Origin: Tetranychus cinnabarinus
Taxonomy: Eukaryota; Arthropoda; Arachnida; Trombidiformes; Tetranychidae
Length of the DNA: 64,000 bases
Reading direction: 5' to 3'
Assembly: GCA_022266195.1 (NCBI GenBank)
Contig: WHVY01000003.1
Location: 1,736,001 to 1,800,000, forward strand
Shown one piece after another: positions 1 through 13,800 of the stretch. Each line of letters begins with the position of its first letter. Position 1 is the first letter of the stretch. Below the pieces are notes generated by a model, which had not been told where the DNA came from, searched no databases, and saw nothing but the letters and a program-made list of their open reading frames with translations. Made by a program: the position numbers and the translations under genes.

Positions 1-3000
1 ACCAAGAAACCATGATCTTCATCTTGAACCTTTTTTTTGCCTCCAATTTACCTTTACTCTTGTAACTTAAGGTTGTGTCTGTGTGTGTCTTCAAGTATCA
101 TCTTGAAGCTTCTTCATCATTGTCCAGATAAATTATTACACCCATCGATCATCCACATCAATTTAACAATTTACAAAGCCATTAACTGTTGTTGTTTTTT
201 GTACCAAACAGCGTTTTATTTTTAAATTGGGATTATGTTTCTTCGTTTAGAGTTTTGTTTTTTACCTTTTGGCTCCTAGTTTTGGCCTTTTATTACACTT
301 TGCTCCTTTACCTAACCCACTAATTAACCTAACAATTAAGGTAAAAGAAGCAAAAATTTAACACGAAAAAATAAGTCAAAGTCTTTGAGTTTTGTCATTC
401 AATGTTGCCATTGAACCTCCCAACTCTTGATTCAACTGAATTGACTAAATGTTGTTTCCGAGAATTTATTCCTATCAATGAATTGAAACTGATTTTACCC
501 AAACCCAGGTGTAAATGTTAACAATTAAAATTAAGACCAACTAAGATTGAAGAAGGATGTTGATTACACAGAAAAGATTTTTACTCTTAATTGTTTACTC
601 TCCCAATAATCACATCAATCACAATCATATAATATAATAGCATTTATAAAATTATATTATTGCCAATGAATAATCATAATCAATCTTGAAAATGAAAACT
701 GATGATGATCTTCATTTAATAAAGGTAAAACATTAAATTGAGACGCCCTTCTAACAATTTTGATTTACCTTGTAAAAAAGTGAAACTGTAATCTAAATTG
801 TTATTAACACTGAAATCTGTGTACGTTGTTGGTCTAATTGTTGGTCGAAACCATGTTAACGAAAAAAATACATGAATCGATCCATCATTGGAAGTAACAT
901 TTTTGGCCATTTTGACCTCCTAACAGTTTCACGTTAACCTTTTTTTTTAACTTTTGTAGCTAAAAATGGTTGCTGTTAATTTTAACATGTAAACCAATCT
1001 CACCTTTCAATCAACAGCGAGGTTAAAGAGAGTAAAAAAACAACCTTTAACCTAACATATTACTAAGGTCATCGCATTTAATTGAAACGATTGAGATTGA
1101 TCAGTGAAAAGGAGAGATTCAAAGATAATTGAAGCCAACTGAACAACAAGACTAAAAATTGATGTGATTTTTACAATTTTTACATTTTCTACATCTTACA
1201 TCATTTTACAGCCTCTGATGGCATTGACACGATTGAGGCCATTAGTTTAACCTTTGACCAATGGTCATTGGTTATATTTTGCTGAGATAAACAAAATTTA
1301 GACTTGAAAATATGTCAAAAAAGCAGTAACATTCATGTATTTGCTCAGGCCTTGCAGCGACTTCAAGTGTCTGACTTCTTGTTCAACGTTGATTCCTATC
1401 CTTGGTTAAATTGCTACAAACAACAATTTAACTTGCTAAATCATTGGAAAGTAAAAGATTGATCGATTAATATATTATCACATTTAGTTGCAGTAAAAGC
1501 ATCACGCAAGGAAATACAGCTAAAAAATGAACAGTCAATACAGCTAATAATGGTTATTCAAAGTTGAACAAGCTAAACATGGAATGATAACAGTTTTAAA
1601 CTCTCTTTTTTTCTGTAACACTAATTGTCAATAAACACTGTCAATAACTGTTTTCACTGTTGACGTTGTCAAAGGTTATTACTGTAAACCAAATAATACT
1701 AATCTGCAAACAATACTGATCTACAGGTCTGATCTCATATCTTGTTTACTGGCAATCAATGTGCAAGGGCGAAAGCAAAAAACAAAATCTTGTCCACAAA
1801 TCCATTGATATTTGATTAAGGTTAATCCAAGGTATTCATACGACCAGTGCAGTGTCCACACTAACTGATTGTTCAGATGATTAAGGTAAACAAATGGTTC
1901 CCTGTGAATGATAAAATTGAAAAAAATAAACATCTATTAGTAAGAAATTAAATGTAGCCTTTGATGTACAGATAATACCTTAGTTAGCACCCATTAGTTT
2001 GTAATAAGCATCTGGTCTTAAAGCTTGTCTTGAAACATTTACTTTGTACTCCTGGCTTTTTGTTATCATCTTTCGGGATCAAGATCAGCATGAACATCAT
2101 CTTCCTTGAGGTATTTTTTCGGTTAAGTACACAGTTGGTGACCTGGAATACATATTATCACGATAAAAGATCAACATTATTAACAAAGATCAATGGGATG
2201 AACATGTGAAAGGAATGACGATGGATGATTATTATGGTGATGATGATACAAGAGATAGATAGAGAGAGATAAGATGAAATATATTTTGTTTAAGGTAAAA
2301 GGTGAAATAGGTGAAGGTGGGATAAACCTGAGACAGAGCTGGGTGGGTGTGAAACACACGAAAATTAGGAGTTTGTTTTACCTTTGCTTCTTTGGTGATC
2401 ATACCTGTGAACTACTAATTATCTTTAATAACATAACGCTAACAGACAATGTAAATATTATTATTTACTAATATTGGTGAAAAGTAAACCTTTATGTTAC
2501 TAATTTAGTCCATTTTTTTTTGTTTACCATCGCTATGAAAATATAATTTTACATTGCCTTTTGACCAAGAGCATATGTTTTTGCCTTTCAAAGGTACAAG
2601 TGAATAATACTTGTTGGTGAAGATGATGATATCAACCCTAGGGTTAAGTTGACCAAACCTTTCCATTTCTGTTTCAATCTTTCAATATTTATCTTACTAT
2701 CATGCTATGTCATATTCAAATTACCCTATCTATTACCTTTCACCTTGGTCTTCTATTCATTTACCTATCATTTTTGGTTTGTTAATGTGTAAATAAATGG
2801 TATAGACTGAAAGGTTATACCCTTGCAAGGTATTATTATTCACAAGTATCAATGTTATCTGTTTGTTTGAAATAGTCGAGAGAGTGAGAGCGAAAAAAGT
2901 CAACCTTTCAATGTGAAAATAACTAGGAATCACTTTCAAAGGGTGAAACAAACGCCTATTTTTAGCTGTAATAGGATGCGTTGAAAGGTTATTACCAACA

Positions 3001-4189
3001 AATAAACGTATAATTTACCTGAGTAACATTTTTGCATGTGAAAATATGAAGATTACATTACAACCGTTTCATGCTGGACTGGGTCATAGGCTGGAAAATG
3101 GTCTTCAATCAGCGAAGACAATACAACTGGTTTAAAAAAATTAAAAATAATTGTCTGAAAGAATGAAGCTTTTGGTTAGCTTTGAAGCGATGGAACACAA
3201 ACTTTGAAATCATTTGGAAACACAAAAAATCAGTAATAATTAAGAAATAGCAAGTTAAACTAAAGATGAATCATGAAGAATTAAGGTAAAATCTTCATAA
3301 CTAGATGAGAATGGTTAATTAGCAAATTAATTCATCAATCCAAGTTATTACAATTGAATAAAAAAGATTCCGTTTAATAGAATTAAATGAATCCGTTATT
3401 CATCGAGAGATGGCAGTGCTGATTATTTTATTTTCATTCCTTCAATTAAGGTTTTTAGTTAATGAAAAATATTTATTAATCAAGTCATTTTTATTGTTTT
3501 TATTCTTCTTTTTCATGGTGATGTGATGAATCGTGGAATATTTTAGTTCTAAACCTTTGATAACTATTCATTGTGCCTAGTTTTCCAGCTTGAATTTCAG
3601 TTGTGAATATTTATAAAACCAAGAAAAGGACAGAGACCACCAAAAAATCATTCAATTACGTTTATATGGTATAACGGTATATCAGGATGAACAGTTATCA
3701 GTCAGAAAACGACCGCGTCATTATTGAAGATGAAATCATAACGAAACATCTGAATGCATAATTTGTTATTATTGCCCTCTGGAAATAATCCTTTGTAAAA
3801 TTGAATAACTTCAAAGACTATTATTTAATAAAGTCTCAATTCTTCAAGTAATCAAATAAAAAATCTATTTATTCAAAAACTTTCAATTTTATGCAATCAT
3901 TATATTCAAACCAGGCGACGAGGCCAGATAAATAAGGAGCTTGAAGGTTTCCTCGGTAAAATGTTACTGTTTGTATTTTTAGATGAATTTAAGGTGGAAA
4001 TTAGCGGATTAATTCGTTGCTTTGGCAATTCTTGATGGATCTGTTATTTTTTAATGTTTTCAATATTATCAAATTCAATTTAATTCCTTAATTGTTTTCA
4101 ATCTTCTCTCGTTTTCGAAAACAACTTTATCCCTGTAAAATTGAATTCAGTTGAACTTGGCTTTTACTCACTAAATTCACTACAACCCT
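1..4189. other. Gene-poor stretch, no supported gene
   Basis: AT-rich DNA with no open frame I can assign to a protein family on either strand. The only frames are about 60-70 codons long and look random. One minus-strand frame (716-910) starts with ATG and reaches a GT donor-like site, but I found no partner exon. Short AACCT/AGGTT words are frequent and there are scattered donor-like AGGTAA strings, so part of this could be a long intron or a regulatory region of a gene beyond the left edge. That is inference only. Confidence 0.5.
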
Positions 4190-7100
4190 TTGTTTTACAA
4201 TTTGTACACACTTTCAGAGGGTTGTTTTAAAAAGACACACTTATGCAAAAATTGACACAAATGAGCAAAACGGGTGAAAATTATTTTCTTCCAAGATTAG
4301 ACTCTGTTAGGAACATGAAAACTGAGTCCATTTATGGGATTCAAAATTTTCTCCGATCGACAGTTTGTTAGAGGATCGAGTTCAAAGTTGAAACTTAGAT
4401 TGCCTTTTGTACAATTATGGAAGCAGATTCTTCCCTGAACTAATTTTATTGACGAACTTTAAGCATAAAGCAGAAATTGCACTTGTTTTGAAAAAAAGTT
4501 GTTGTTTACAACAGGTCAAGTTCGATTTCCCGTTAAACATTCCGCATTCTATGACCGTAGGAATTAGGTGGCTTAAACTTAATTTTCGTCTATGAAATTG
4601 TTGATAAACATTGACGATTGAACAATTTAATGACAATTGATTTAAATCATTGACTTAAGCACTTTGATTATCAATATTTCGAAATTGACTATTAGTCTAT
4701 TTGCAAAATGGTCAACAATAAAGCGACTAATTTATTGATACATTGTCTATGCCATTAAAGTTAAACAACCACAACCTGCATCAGAAAACGTTAGAAATCG
4801 TAGTTACAAGTACCGTAAACCCTATTCTTTATACGATTCCAGTTTGACATTGCTTTCAGCCCATTAACCTATCTTTTATGCGCAAAATAATCCAATGGTC
4901 AATGTATATAGAATCACAAAGCGTAAGAACAAGACAGTATCGTTGGATTCTAGTTTAATTACAAATCATTTTATTTACAATAAAAGTTAAAATTGAAATA
5001 TAATTAATGTTTATTCATTGATGAGATGTTTTAGGACACAAATTGGACTTAGTTTTGCATCAAGGTGGCAAGTAGCATCAAGTAGCAACTTCAAGCATTA
5101 TAAAACGTCTTCTTCAATACGATGCAAACAAGAGTTTTCACATTGCTTTCCAGTTTAATAACCTATTAGTTTACCGATAAAATTAACGAAACTAGCATCA
5201 ATTTAAAATATAATCGATGCCCAAGGTGTTCAATTTAATTTTTAAATGACTAATAGCAAAAATAAGACCAATTATTGTGATTTTACACCAGGAAATGCTT
5301 AAATCACAGCAAATTCAAGCTAAAAAACACTCTTTCTTTACTTTCTATGCATAATAAGCACTATTTTCAACTTTACAATTTTGACGATGCAAGTTTTGGC
5401 ACTGTTTGAGAACCACTTTTAGTTGCAAGTTGAGACTTACTACGTTTGTAGAAGAATATAAACTGAGTACATGGTTACTATTGAAATTTTTCTCCAATGA
5501 ATAGTTTTTGAGCAAATAGAAGTCAAAGCTGAAACTTCGATTCGCTTTTGTGCGATTTTGGAACGAGATTTTTTCAAGAGATTCATTTTCGCGAAGAAAC
5601 TTTTGATGGGCAACCAGAAATCGGCCTTATTTTGAGCAATAACTTTTTTTGTTTCGAAATAAAGAGATAAGTTCGATTTCTAGTTAAATGGACAGATCTT
5701 TGCGATGGTATATGTTAGAGGGCTGAAACCTGATATTCAGGCATATAAATCAATGGTACACATTGGTTAGGAAACAATTTTTTCAAGTTACTGATAGTTC
5801 TCTAGATTTTAGTCATTGACCTGAAAACTTTGGCCATTGATATTTCGAGAATGGTAGTACTCACAATCAGCATTCTTAGCTCAAACACTAGATTTTATTA
5901 TGAACTATTACATGATGTGTCTGAATATTGACGAAAATCTAAGCAAATCATTGAATTATGAATATTTAAAAGTAACCATTTGCTTTTATCGATAAAGATT
6001 AAAATCTGTCAGCGTAAGTTATACAGTGCTATAACTTTTTTTGTAGAATATTGAACAGTCTAAATGTTCGATATCTCTAGAGTCAATAATAAAATCTAGT
6101 GTTTGAGCTAAGAATGCTGGTTGTGATTACTACCATTCTCGAAATATCGATGTTCAAACTTTTCAGGTCAACGTCCAAAATCAAGAGAACTATCAATAAC
6201 TGGAAAAAATCGTTTTGTTGCCAATGTTACCCATTCATTTTACTGCACGAATAACAGGTTTTAGTCTTCTAACTTATACGGTCACAAAGATCTGTCGATT
6301 TAACTGAAAATCGAACTTATCTCTTTATCCAGAAAAAGAAAAGGTTATTTAACGAAATAAATACATTTTTTGGTTGCCCATCAAAATTCATCCCACGAAA
6401 ATGAATCTCTTGATAAAATCTCGTTCCACAATCGCACAAAAGCGAATCGAAGTTTCATGTTTGACCTGTATTTGCTCGGAAACTATTGATCTGAGAAACA
6501 TTTTAATAGTACTCATGGATTCAGTTTTCATCCTTCGACAAACCCATAAAGTCTCGATTTTAAACTCAAAGTGGTTCTTAAACAGTGCCTAATATTGCAT
6601 CGTCAAAATTGTAAAGTTGTAAATAGTGCTTATTATGCATAGTAAGCAAAGATGAGAGTTTATTAAGCTTTAATTTGCTGCGATTTAAGCATTTCTTGGT
6701 GTAAAATCACAATTATTAGTCTAATTTTTGCTATTAAACATTGCAGAATTAAATTGAACACCTTGAGCATTGATCAGATTTTAATATTGATGCTAGTTTC
6801 GCTAATTTCATCAATAAAATACAACTATAATAGGTTAGCAAACTAGAATCCTATCTCCTGTTCTTTCGCTCTAATTTTGATGTTATGTACACATTAACCA
6901 TTGCTTATTTTGCAAATAGCTGATGGACTAAAACGCAATGTCAAACTTTTTTAACAATACATCAAGAATAGCAAGTTTCATTTCTTTCATTGAAAACATA
7001 ATCAGGCTATTAAACTAAAACTCTTCGTGCAAACTCTGGTTATGCATCGTATTAACAAAGACGATTAATGATGCTTAATAAAATTGTATAATTAGTCAAA

Positions 7101-7270
7101 GAATGGTGATTATTGGTGATACCATTCTTGAAATATCGATAGTCAAAGTTTTTAGGCTAATAGCAAAAATCAAGAGAACTGTCATAACTTGAAAAATTTG
7201 CAATATTATGTTTCCCTTGCGATGAGCTTTTCGTTTTACTCATATTGTTTTGTATACTCATAACCTAAAA
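4190..7270. repeat. Large palindromic repeat of ~1.15-kb units
   Basis: Two head-to-tail units (a partial one at about 4190-4720 and a full one at about 4720-5905) face inverted units (a full one at about 6090-7070 and the start of another at about 7080-7270) across a centre near 5905-6090. Matching blocks are easy to see: the segment around 5870-5905 is the reverse complement of about 6088-6125, the motif TTCGATTCGCTTTTGTGCGA near 5535 recurs inverted near 6440, and 4280-4440 resembles 5420-5580. Arms have diverged by eye to roughly 75-85 percent. No transposase-like frame is visible. The short frame at 6374-6592 is only the repeat read through. A non-autonomous foldback-type element or a decayed satellite-like block are both possible. 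Confidence 0.8.
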
Positions 7271-9301
7271 ATATGTAAAGATTGATTTTTGATTGCGTTT
7301 CTAGTTTATCTTTGATTTGCTAACCCAAAGACTTCGAGGGAATTAAATACTCATAAACCTAATTGCTCTATGATGAAAATATTATCTTGTATTAGAATGA
7401 ATTTATTTACATATTCGTTATTCCAAGTCTTATTTAATATGCAAATTACTTGAGATATTAGTAAGCTAATCGAGAAACTACTAAATTTTTGAAGGACTCT
7501 GAATATTAAACAGTAAATTAAAAGTAAAGATTAAGATGGCCAGCAAATGTTAACTTTCCTGTTTGTGTTGTTTATAAACCCTAAAAGCTTAGGTTGTCTG
7601 TGAATTTGTGTCTTTAAACCAACAAGAAAACTCAAGCCGACTTATATTTTTGGCTATATTTTCACTCAAATTGCTGATATAATAATTAATGCAAATTGAA
7701 TAATCGGCAAGACTTTAACCAAATATACCTTTAATCATAATCTTATTACATCATGCTTACCATTTCAAATAAATAATTTTCACATGTAAAAGTAAAATGA
7801 ATTATCATTAACTCAACTATTAAACCGCTATAAATGAATATTACAGCCATTTGAAATATATCATACAACTCTTGATGTGAATGATTTTTATGTTAATACA
7901 ATTAAGACTCTAAATGATTTGGCTAATGGTCAACTTGAAATGCTATATTTTACAAGCAAATCATAAAGGGACGATCTCAGGTCAAATAGAGGATTTTGTT
8001 TTTCAAATCCATAAAAAATACTAATACAATTGAGCTTGACAGTTGAGCTAATTTATTGTTAATCATTTAATATTTATACTTATACAAAACATATTTTCCA
8101 CTCATTTTTATTAGACTGTTCATATTAATATCATTTTTTTGGTACACAAAATGTGTAAGTGGTAAAATAACCAGAGGCAAAAATTTAGTGTTTGTCAGGT
8201 CAACCAACAGATATGATTAAGTTTGATAATTTTAAATTGTTGCCCTTGACATGTCTTTAACTAAAGCCATAATATAGTTGAATGACAGCTTTAGCTTTGG
8301 ACGTTTTTACTTATACTGGACTTTATGCTGGACTGTATAGATAGTGAAAGGCCAAAATCAATTGGTTATGGATTGTTGTTAACAAAAAGCTTTACCATTT
8401 GACTTCGACTTTCACTTAATAGCCTTTATGATTTGGTTAACTCAAAAATCTGTATTTAACTGAATCAAGATTAAAGTTGATCATATTAGTTAAGGTTTAG
8501 GAAAGGAGACGCAAAAATAGACTCTTTTTTAATGAATAATATTTACTTTCTTTTATTTTGCCAATTGTTATTATTATAATATTATAATATAAGATTTTCA
8601 ATTTCATTTTTAAATCACTTTACACATTTCAATGGATATCAATGGCTATTATTATTGGTGAATTTATTGTCATTTCAATTGTTGTTGGTGTTGGTGGCAA
8701 TTGGAATCAGTAAATGATCATTTGACAAGGTTAATACATCGGTTTTTGTGCTTTTATTTCATTCATTCAGTAACATTTTCAATGTGATTTTTGGCTTGTC
8801 AATTGATCATTAGACTGTTCACTGATTTGAGTAGAGATTTCATCGCTTTTCAACTTTAATGATGGTACAATAATGATTTCAATTTTGTCTCTCTTGTTGT
8901 ACTTTTAATGTACAATCACAAACATAATCATAAACAATACAATATTTTGGTAAAAGTTACAAGTTTAAAGTGAAAATAATACTCTGTACATTAGACTGCA
9001 ATAAATATAAATTGTAAATGATTTGGGGAAAGACGGAATTTACCTTGTTAGAGTTAAATATTCATAGTTGGGTTGACTATTAATATGAAAATGAATTGAG
9101 ACAAGACAAGGTCGATTAGAACATCAAATGGCTTAGAGTTTCGTAAATTACTATTTAACTTAAGAAATTAAAATGATCTATCACGTGAAGAAGGCATCAA
9201 ATAAAAGGTCTAATCAAAATTATAAGTTGGATTTTCAATGAAATTTCAGTGAACATTTGTTAAAGTTAGCAAGCAACATTGGTCAATTCACCAGCTGAAA
9301 T
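7271..9301. other. Intergenic, nothing recognised
   Basis: AT-rich spacer between the palindromic repeat and the CAP gene. A short TA-rich run lies near 8567-8592. The promoter and 5' leader of the CAP gene should lie in the last few hundred bases, but I see no clear TATA or initiator element that I would defend. Confidence 0.5.
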
Positions 9302-10317
9302 ATGTTTAAATTTAAAGCTAATCAGCTTCTATTAATGAATCAGTTTTTGTTAATCAATTTGCTTAATTTTCATCTTGTAATAACTCAAGGTAAGTTTCAT
9401 TGTTAATCCAGTTATTGAAATTTCATCTATTTTTCAACACTTAACAAATGATTTACCTAACAGAGACAACATCAGAGACTATCGCAACAATTGGCTTCAC
9501 TGAAACATCAAATGATTTGACTAGTTCAATAACTGTTTTAAGTGATGATTCAACGGAAATTATTGATTTAACTACTGAATCGAATGGAACTCTATTAACC
9601 ACAATAAAATCAATAGACGTTACAACAAAAGCTACCACAGAAGCTACAACAGAAGCTACAACAGAGGTTCCAACGACAACGATTTCTGATCCAGTTAAGG
9701 TGATAGATTATACAACTGAGTTGTTCAATAAGGATTGTCTCAATGTACATAATCAATTCAGAACTTTGCATGGAGTTGAGCCACTTAAAATGGATGATAA
9801 TGTAAGTTCGATGATTTATTCATTGATTTCCTTTTGTTAAAATCAAAATGTTTTCTTTTGGCAAAATTTTCTTTAGATAATTGAATTTGCCAGGCAAAGA
9901 GCAGCAACTTTAGCGCGGTTAAATGATACATCTTATTTGAAGCATGAATCAGGAAATTATGGTGAAAACCTTGCTGCTTGGCCTTTGTTTGGATCGATTA
10001 ATTGTTCCGAAGTGTCACAGATTTGGTTTGATGAATATAAATATGTTTCCAATTGGTCCAACCCAGACTCTTTCACTCCTTATACATATCATTTTACCCA
10101 AATTGTTTGGTCTACAACTCGATCTATTGGTTGTGGTATGGCTGGACTTGAAGGAAGTGATTGGATCTTTATTTGCTGTAATTACGATCCTCCAGGCAAT
10201 TATTTAGAAGAGTTTCAGTATAATGTTAAGCCACCAAGTTATCTTAATGAATCAGTTAATGAGGTTCAACATCCTCCACAAATTGGTAAGAATTGTAAAT
10301 GTACTTGTCAAGTTTGA
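9302..10317 (+). CDS. Secreted CAP/SCP-domain protein (antigen 5 / CRISP-like)
   Basis: Three exons, 9302-9389, 9464-9801 and 9877-10317, give 288 residues; the frame holds at both junctions (phases 1 and 0). The ATG at 9302 opens a hydrophobic N-terminus (residues 1-29) that looks like a signal peptide. Residues 30-115 are a Ser/Thr-rich linker with an ATTE repeat, probably O-glycosylated. The CAP domain starts near residue 121: HNQFR at 125-129, GENLAAW at 171-177, signature HFTQIVW at 214-220 and the second signature CNYDPPGNY at 243-251, followed by a short Cys-rich tail (CKCTC). CAP proteins are extracellular; roles range from venom and saliva components to sterol or lipid binding, so the exact function is unknown. 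A poly(A) signal AATAAA lies at 10509-10514. The gene is convergent with the dynein gene. Confidence 0.93.
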
Positions 10318-10803
10318 TCACGAAATTTGATCACCGTAATGTGTAAAAATAAGAGACAAGAAAATTATGTTTCGATAAAATTATCAAAGTGATTTTTTTA
10401 TAATTGCAACCAAAATTATTGAGTCCATGATTTAACCAATTTTCATATTGGTTAACTTATACAGGATTTGATTTATTTCAATTTGTTATTTCAAATATTA
10501 TTGGCAAAAATAAAAGCCTTTATAATCTAGAGTTTTCATCTTTTTGCATTTAGGTTTTTTGATTTATAAATAAAGGAAGAGAAAGGGTTAAATTACGGAA
10601 AAGTTAGAGACCAAGAATAGGTGAAAAATGGTAAAAGTGTGAAAAATGAAAGTCTTAGTGAACTTTACAAAAACAAGAAACATTTGCTTTGCATTTTATT
10701 TCCTAAAATGGCTTTTCTTCCTCCTTTGGAAAGAGAAGAAAAATTGAAGACGATGAAGATGAAAAGGTGAAGAAAGAGATAAGACAGAGTTTTAATCACA
10801 ATA
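10318..10803. other. Convergent 3' ends of CAP gene and dynein
   Basis: The two genes point at each other here. The plus-strand AATAAA at 10509-10514 fits the CAP transcript, and its reverse complement TTTATT at 10695-10700 fits the dynein transcript, about 104 nt past the dynein stop. Nothing else is recognised. Confidence 0.6.
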
Positions 10804-13800
10804 TCAACCAAGGGAAGAGCTGATAAAGGCAACTCCTCTTTCATAGAAAGAAAATTCATCGTGATTCGGTCCAGCTTCCAGATCAACGGTGAACAGAATT
10901 GCAGACCTATTCAAATTAAGATATACAGGTAAAGTGACTCTACATCCTTTGGTACCACCAGCTTTATCAGCTCTATTGAAATAAAATGAAAAAAACGGTT
11001 AGTATTAAATTCAATTCTTAATTGTAAAATAATTCAAATTACCTTCTCCATCTAAGACGGGTTATTGGTGAATCTGTCATTATTACAGAAGTTAAATACA
11101 ATTTATTTGCAATCGTTTTAGCTCCTTGTAATTTCAAACCTAAGACAAAATGAAAAGTAAAAAAAGGTATAAGAAATCTTTATCTGATTCAAACATCGGG
11201 AAACTTAGATATTGATAATCAATCGACTTACCAGTAACAGCAAAACTACATTCATCCATTTGTATATTTTGATTGTCTGAATCAGCTATCTCAACTTCAA
11301 GATCCAACTCTTCTAAAGACCAGTTATTGGCTTGAGCGACATATTGTCTAGTAGCGGTGATATAAGCTTCAGGATTGAATAGACCACCGAGCCAAACATG
11401 GATTCCCTTTAATAAGCAAATGAAAGAGAAAAATATTAGTCGATTTAAATCTTTGATAATGCTGAAAGATTAATTCACCTTTAACACAGAAGCTCCACCA
11501 GAAGTACATCGGTCAGAAACCTTTTGCAATTGTTTAACTCTATCACTAAAATCAGCAACCCATTGAATAACTGTTGTATCATGAGGAACTGTGTATTTCC
11601 TCCAATGTTTCGGAATCACTCCCATAGCCAAATCACTTAACATTATTCTGTGATGGTTAGTTTGTTTTTTGGCTGCTTTACAAATGAGTATAACATCGGC
11701 CAAATCATTACGAACAATATCTAAAAGACGAGAAGCACTGTTAACTTCACGTTCAAAGTAACGATAGAGAGGATCTTTGATGTTTTCAACGGTTCTATGA
11801 AGAGTTTGTAATGAATTTGGAAGCAAACGCAACCAATTAGTTGCGGAGTTAAGAAGAGTTCGCATCCAAGCGGGTCTTCCATCACCAGAAGGTTGTTTGA
11901 CTCTTTTCGGGCCATCACTAGGTTCATTTTCACTAACATAAACCACATCTTCATCATCCTCAATCAATTGAAGCTTAAGAAGTTTGGAAACAACATTGGT
12001 TCCTTGGTTAGTTAACAAAACCTTTTCAGCATTATCTGGCAATCCAAGCCATGAAGGGGTTTGTTTATCAGGAAGATTTTCAACCCACTCGAGGAAGTGT
12101 TCTCGACCAATACCTTCAGGCATGTTTATCACAGATTTGGTTCCATCAGGACTGATCTGGGCAGATGTAAGACCAAAATCAGGCTCGAAGCTTTTAAAGG
12201 TGAATAGTTTATTGAGGAATGATGTTAAAAGACGTTGATCAAAGTCATTGTCAATTTTTCCTCCATAGATACATTGGCCAAATAGAGTTCGAATAGCATC
12301 CCAAGGAACTTTTTCTGGTGGTAAATTAGTTCTGTTCAGTGCAACTGAATCGATCCAAGTGTCTAATGTGTCGCTAGCAACACGGAGATCAGATTCATTA
12401 AACTCATATTTTTTGGACCAACCCAAAGGACAATATCGTAATCTCTCTTGAACAATGGCATGGAACCAAGACAATAAGAAGTAAAGTCGTGATCTTTCTG
12501 CAGGTAATCTAGTCATTCGTTCAGCTGGGATAGTGTTGAATGTTCTGAGAAGATTAGCCTTTATTCCTGGTGGTGGTTCAAAAACAAATATGCGACCAGC
12601 GCGGAGTAAATTGACTGGAACTTTTGGATTTATTTCAAAAGTTAAAAACAATCTGAAACCAGGATGAGCCATTAAAGTGTGTAACTTTTTCTCTAATTGT
12701 ACAAGCCATTGTGGGGCAAGATGAACATTTTTCAATATTACCCAGCCACCATTTTTGGAAGCAGAATTGATTGCTTTTTCAGCACGGCTAAAACCTTCAG
12801 CTGATCCTAATGCAATAGAGGCTGGCTTGATACCAAGTTCAGCGGAAAGATCTTCAACACGACCAGAAGCGTCGTAACCGGGAACGTAACACATAAGAAT
12901 AGGATTGGTAGGTTTAATCTCTTTTTGGACAATACTTGTCATGTCAAGTTCAGTTTCCGCTGCTTGTAAGAAAGCAGAGCCTAAGACAGTTTCAACAACT
13001 TTGCGAGCCGTAGAAATGACACGATCAGGTCGAAAAGCTTTGGTAATTAATAATTGGTGCATAGCAATACCAACAGATGTTAAAAGTTTCTCATCATCCC
13101 ATAGTTGGGGAACATTCTCTTCAGCTGCTGTAGAATCCAGCCAGTCTTTCAAATTTGAACATGAATCAATTTTTTGCTGAATGTTTCTGAAAGCTGGAAG
13201 TTTTGATAATGCGGTTCCATTTTCAAGTTGATCAGTATTGAGTAACGCAGATGAAATAGTCGGATGTCCAGGTAAAATACCTTCTTTTCCACGCAGGAAA
13301 TGATCAAATTCATTTTCAAAGTTTGGTTCACTATGAATGATAACGAAAAGTTGAACACAAACATAATTAAAAATCAAATTTTTAAAATTAGTTTCAGTAG
13401 TTTATACTACATACTACAAACTACATAATTTGAAGAGAATACTCACGCAGAGAAGCCACGAAGATGAATCTTGCAAAGAAGAAGCGCAAAGACGATCCAG
13501 TCATCATGTAACATTCCTCTAGTAACTCGTCGATAAACGTTCTAAAAAGAAAATAATGTGTGAGTGATTTGAAAGTAACCTTTTTATGTATATAATTTTT
13601 TTTACCTCAAATAAATCTTTGGTCACAATAGATAGACGCTCATTTGGTTCATTAATTCCTTCGAGATGTTGATTGCGAAGTAAAACATCACTATAAATGT
13701 CTAGGAAGAATTGTAAAGAGTATTGATAAAGGAAGTGAACGTGGTTGAGACCTTCCAGAGTGAAGTAGATTGAACTGCAAGCATGAGAAAGAGGCATATA

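Noticed and set aside
716..910. Minus-strand 64-codon frame beginning ATGGCC and reaching a GTAAAT donor-like site, possible first exon.
   Set aside because: No family resemblance, and no acceptor or partner exon found at lower coordinates; consistent with chance.
300..1260. Repeated AACCTAAC/TTAACCT words that recall the arthropod TTAGG telomere repeat.
   Set aside because: Only isolated one- or two-unit words, no tandem array.
6374..6592. 72-codon frame nearly identical to the one at 63550-63768, suggesting a conserved protein.
   Set aside because: The similarity is explained by the repeat family. Both begin at a non-ATG codon, and the equivalent frame is not kept in the copy at 5420-5640.
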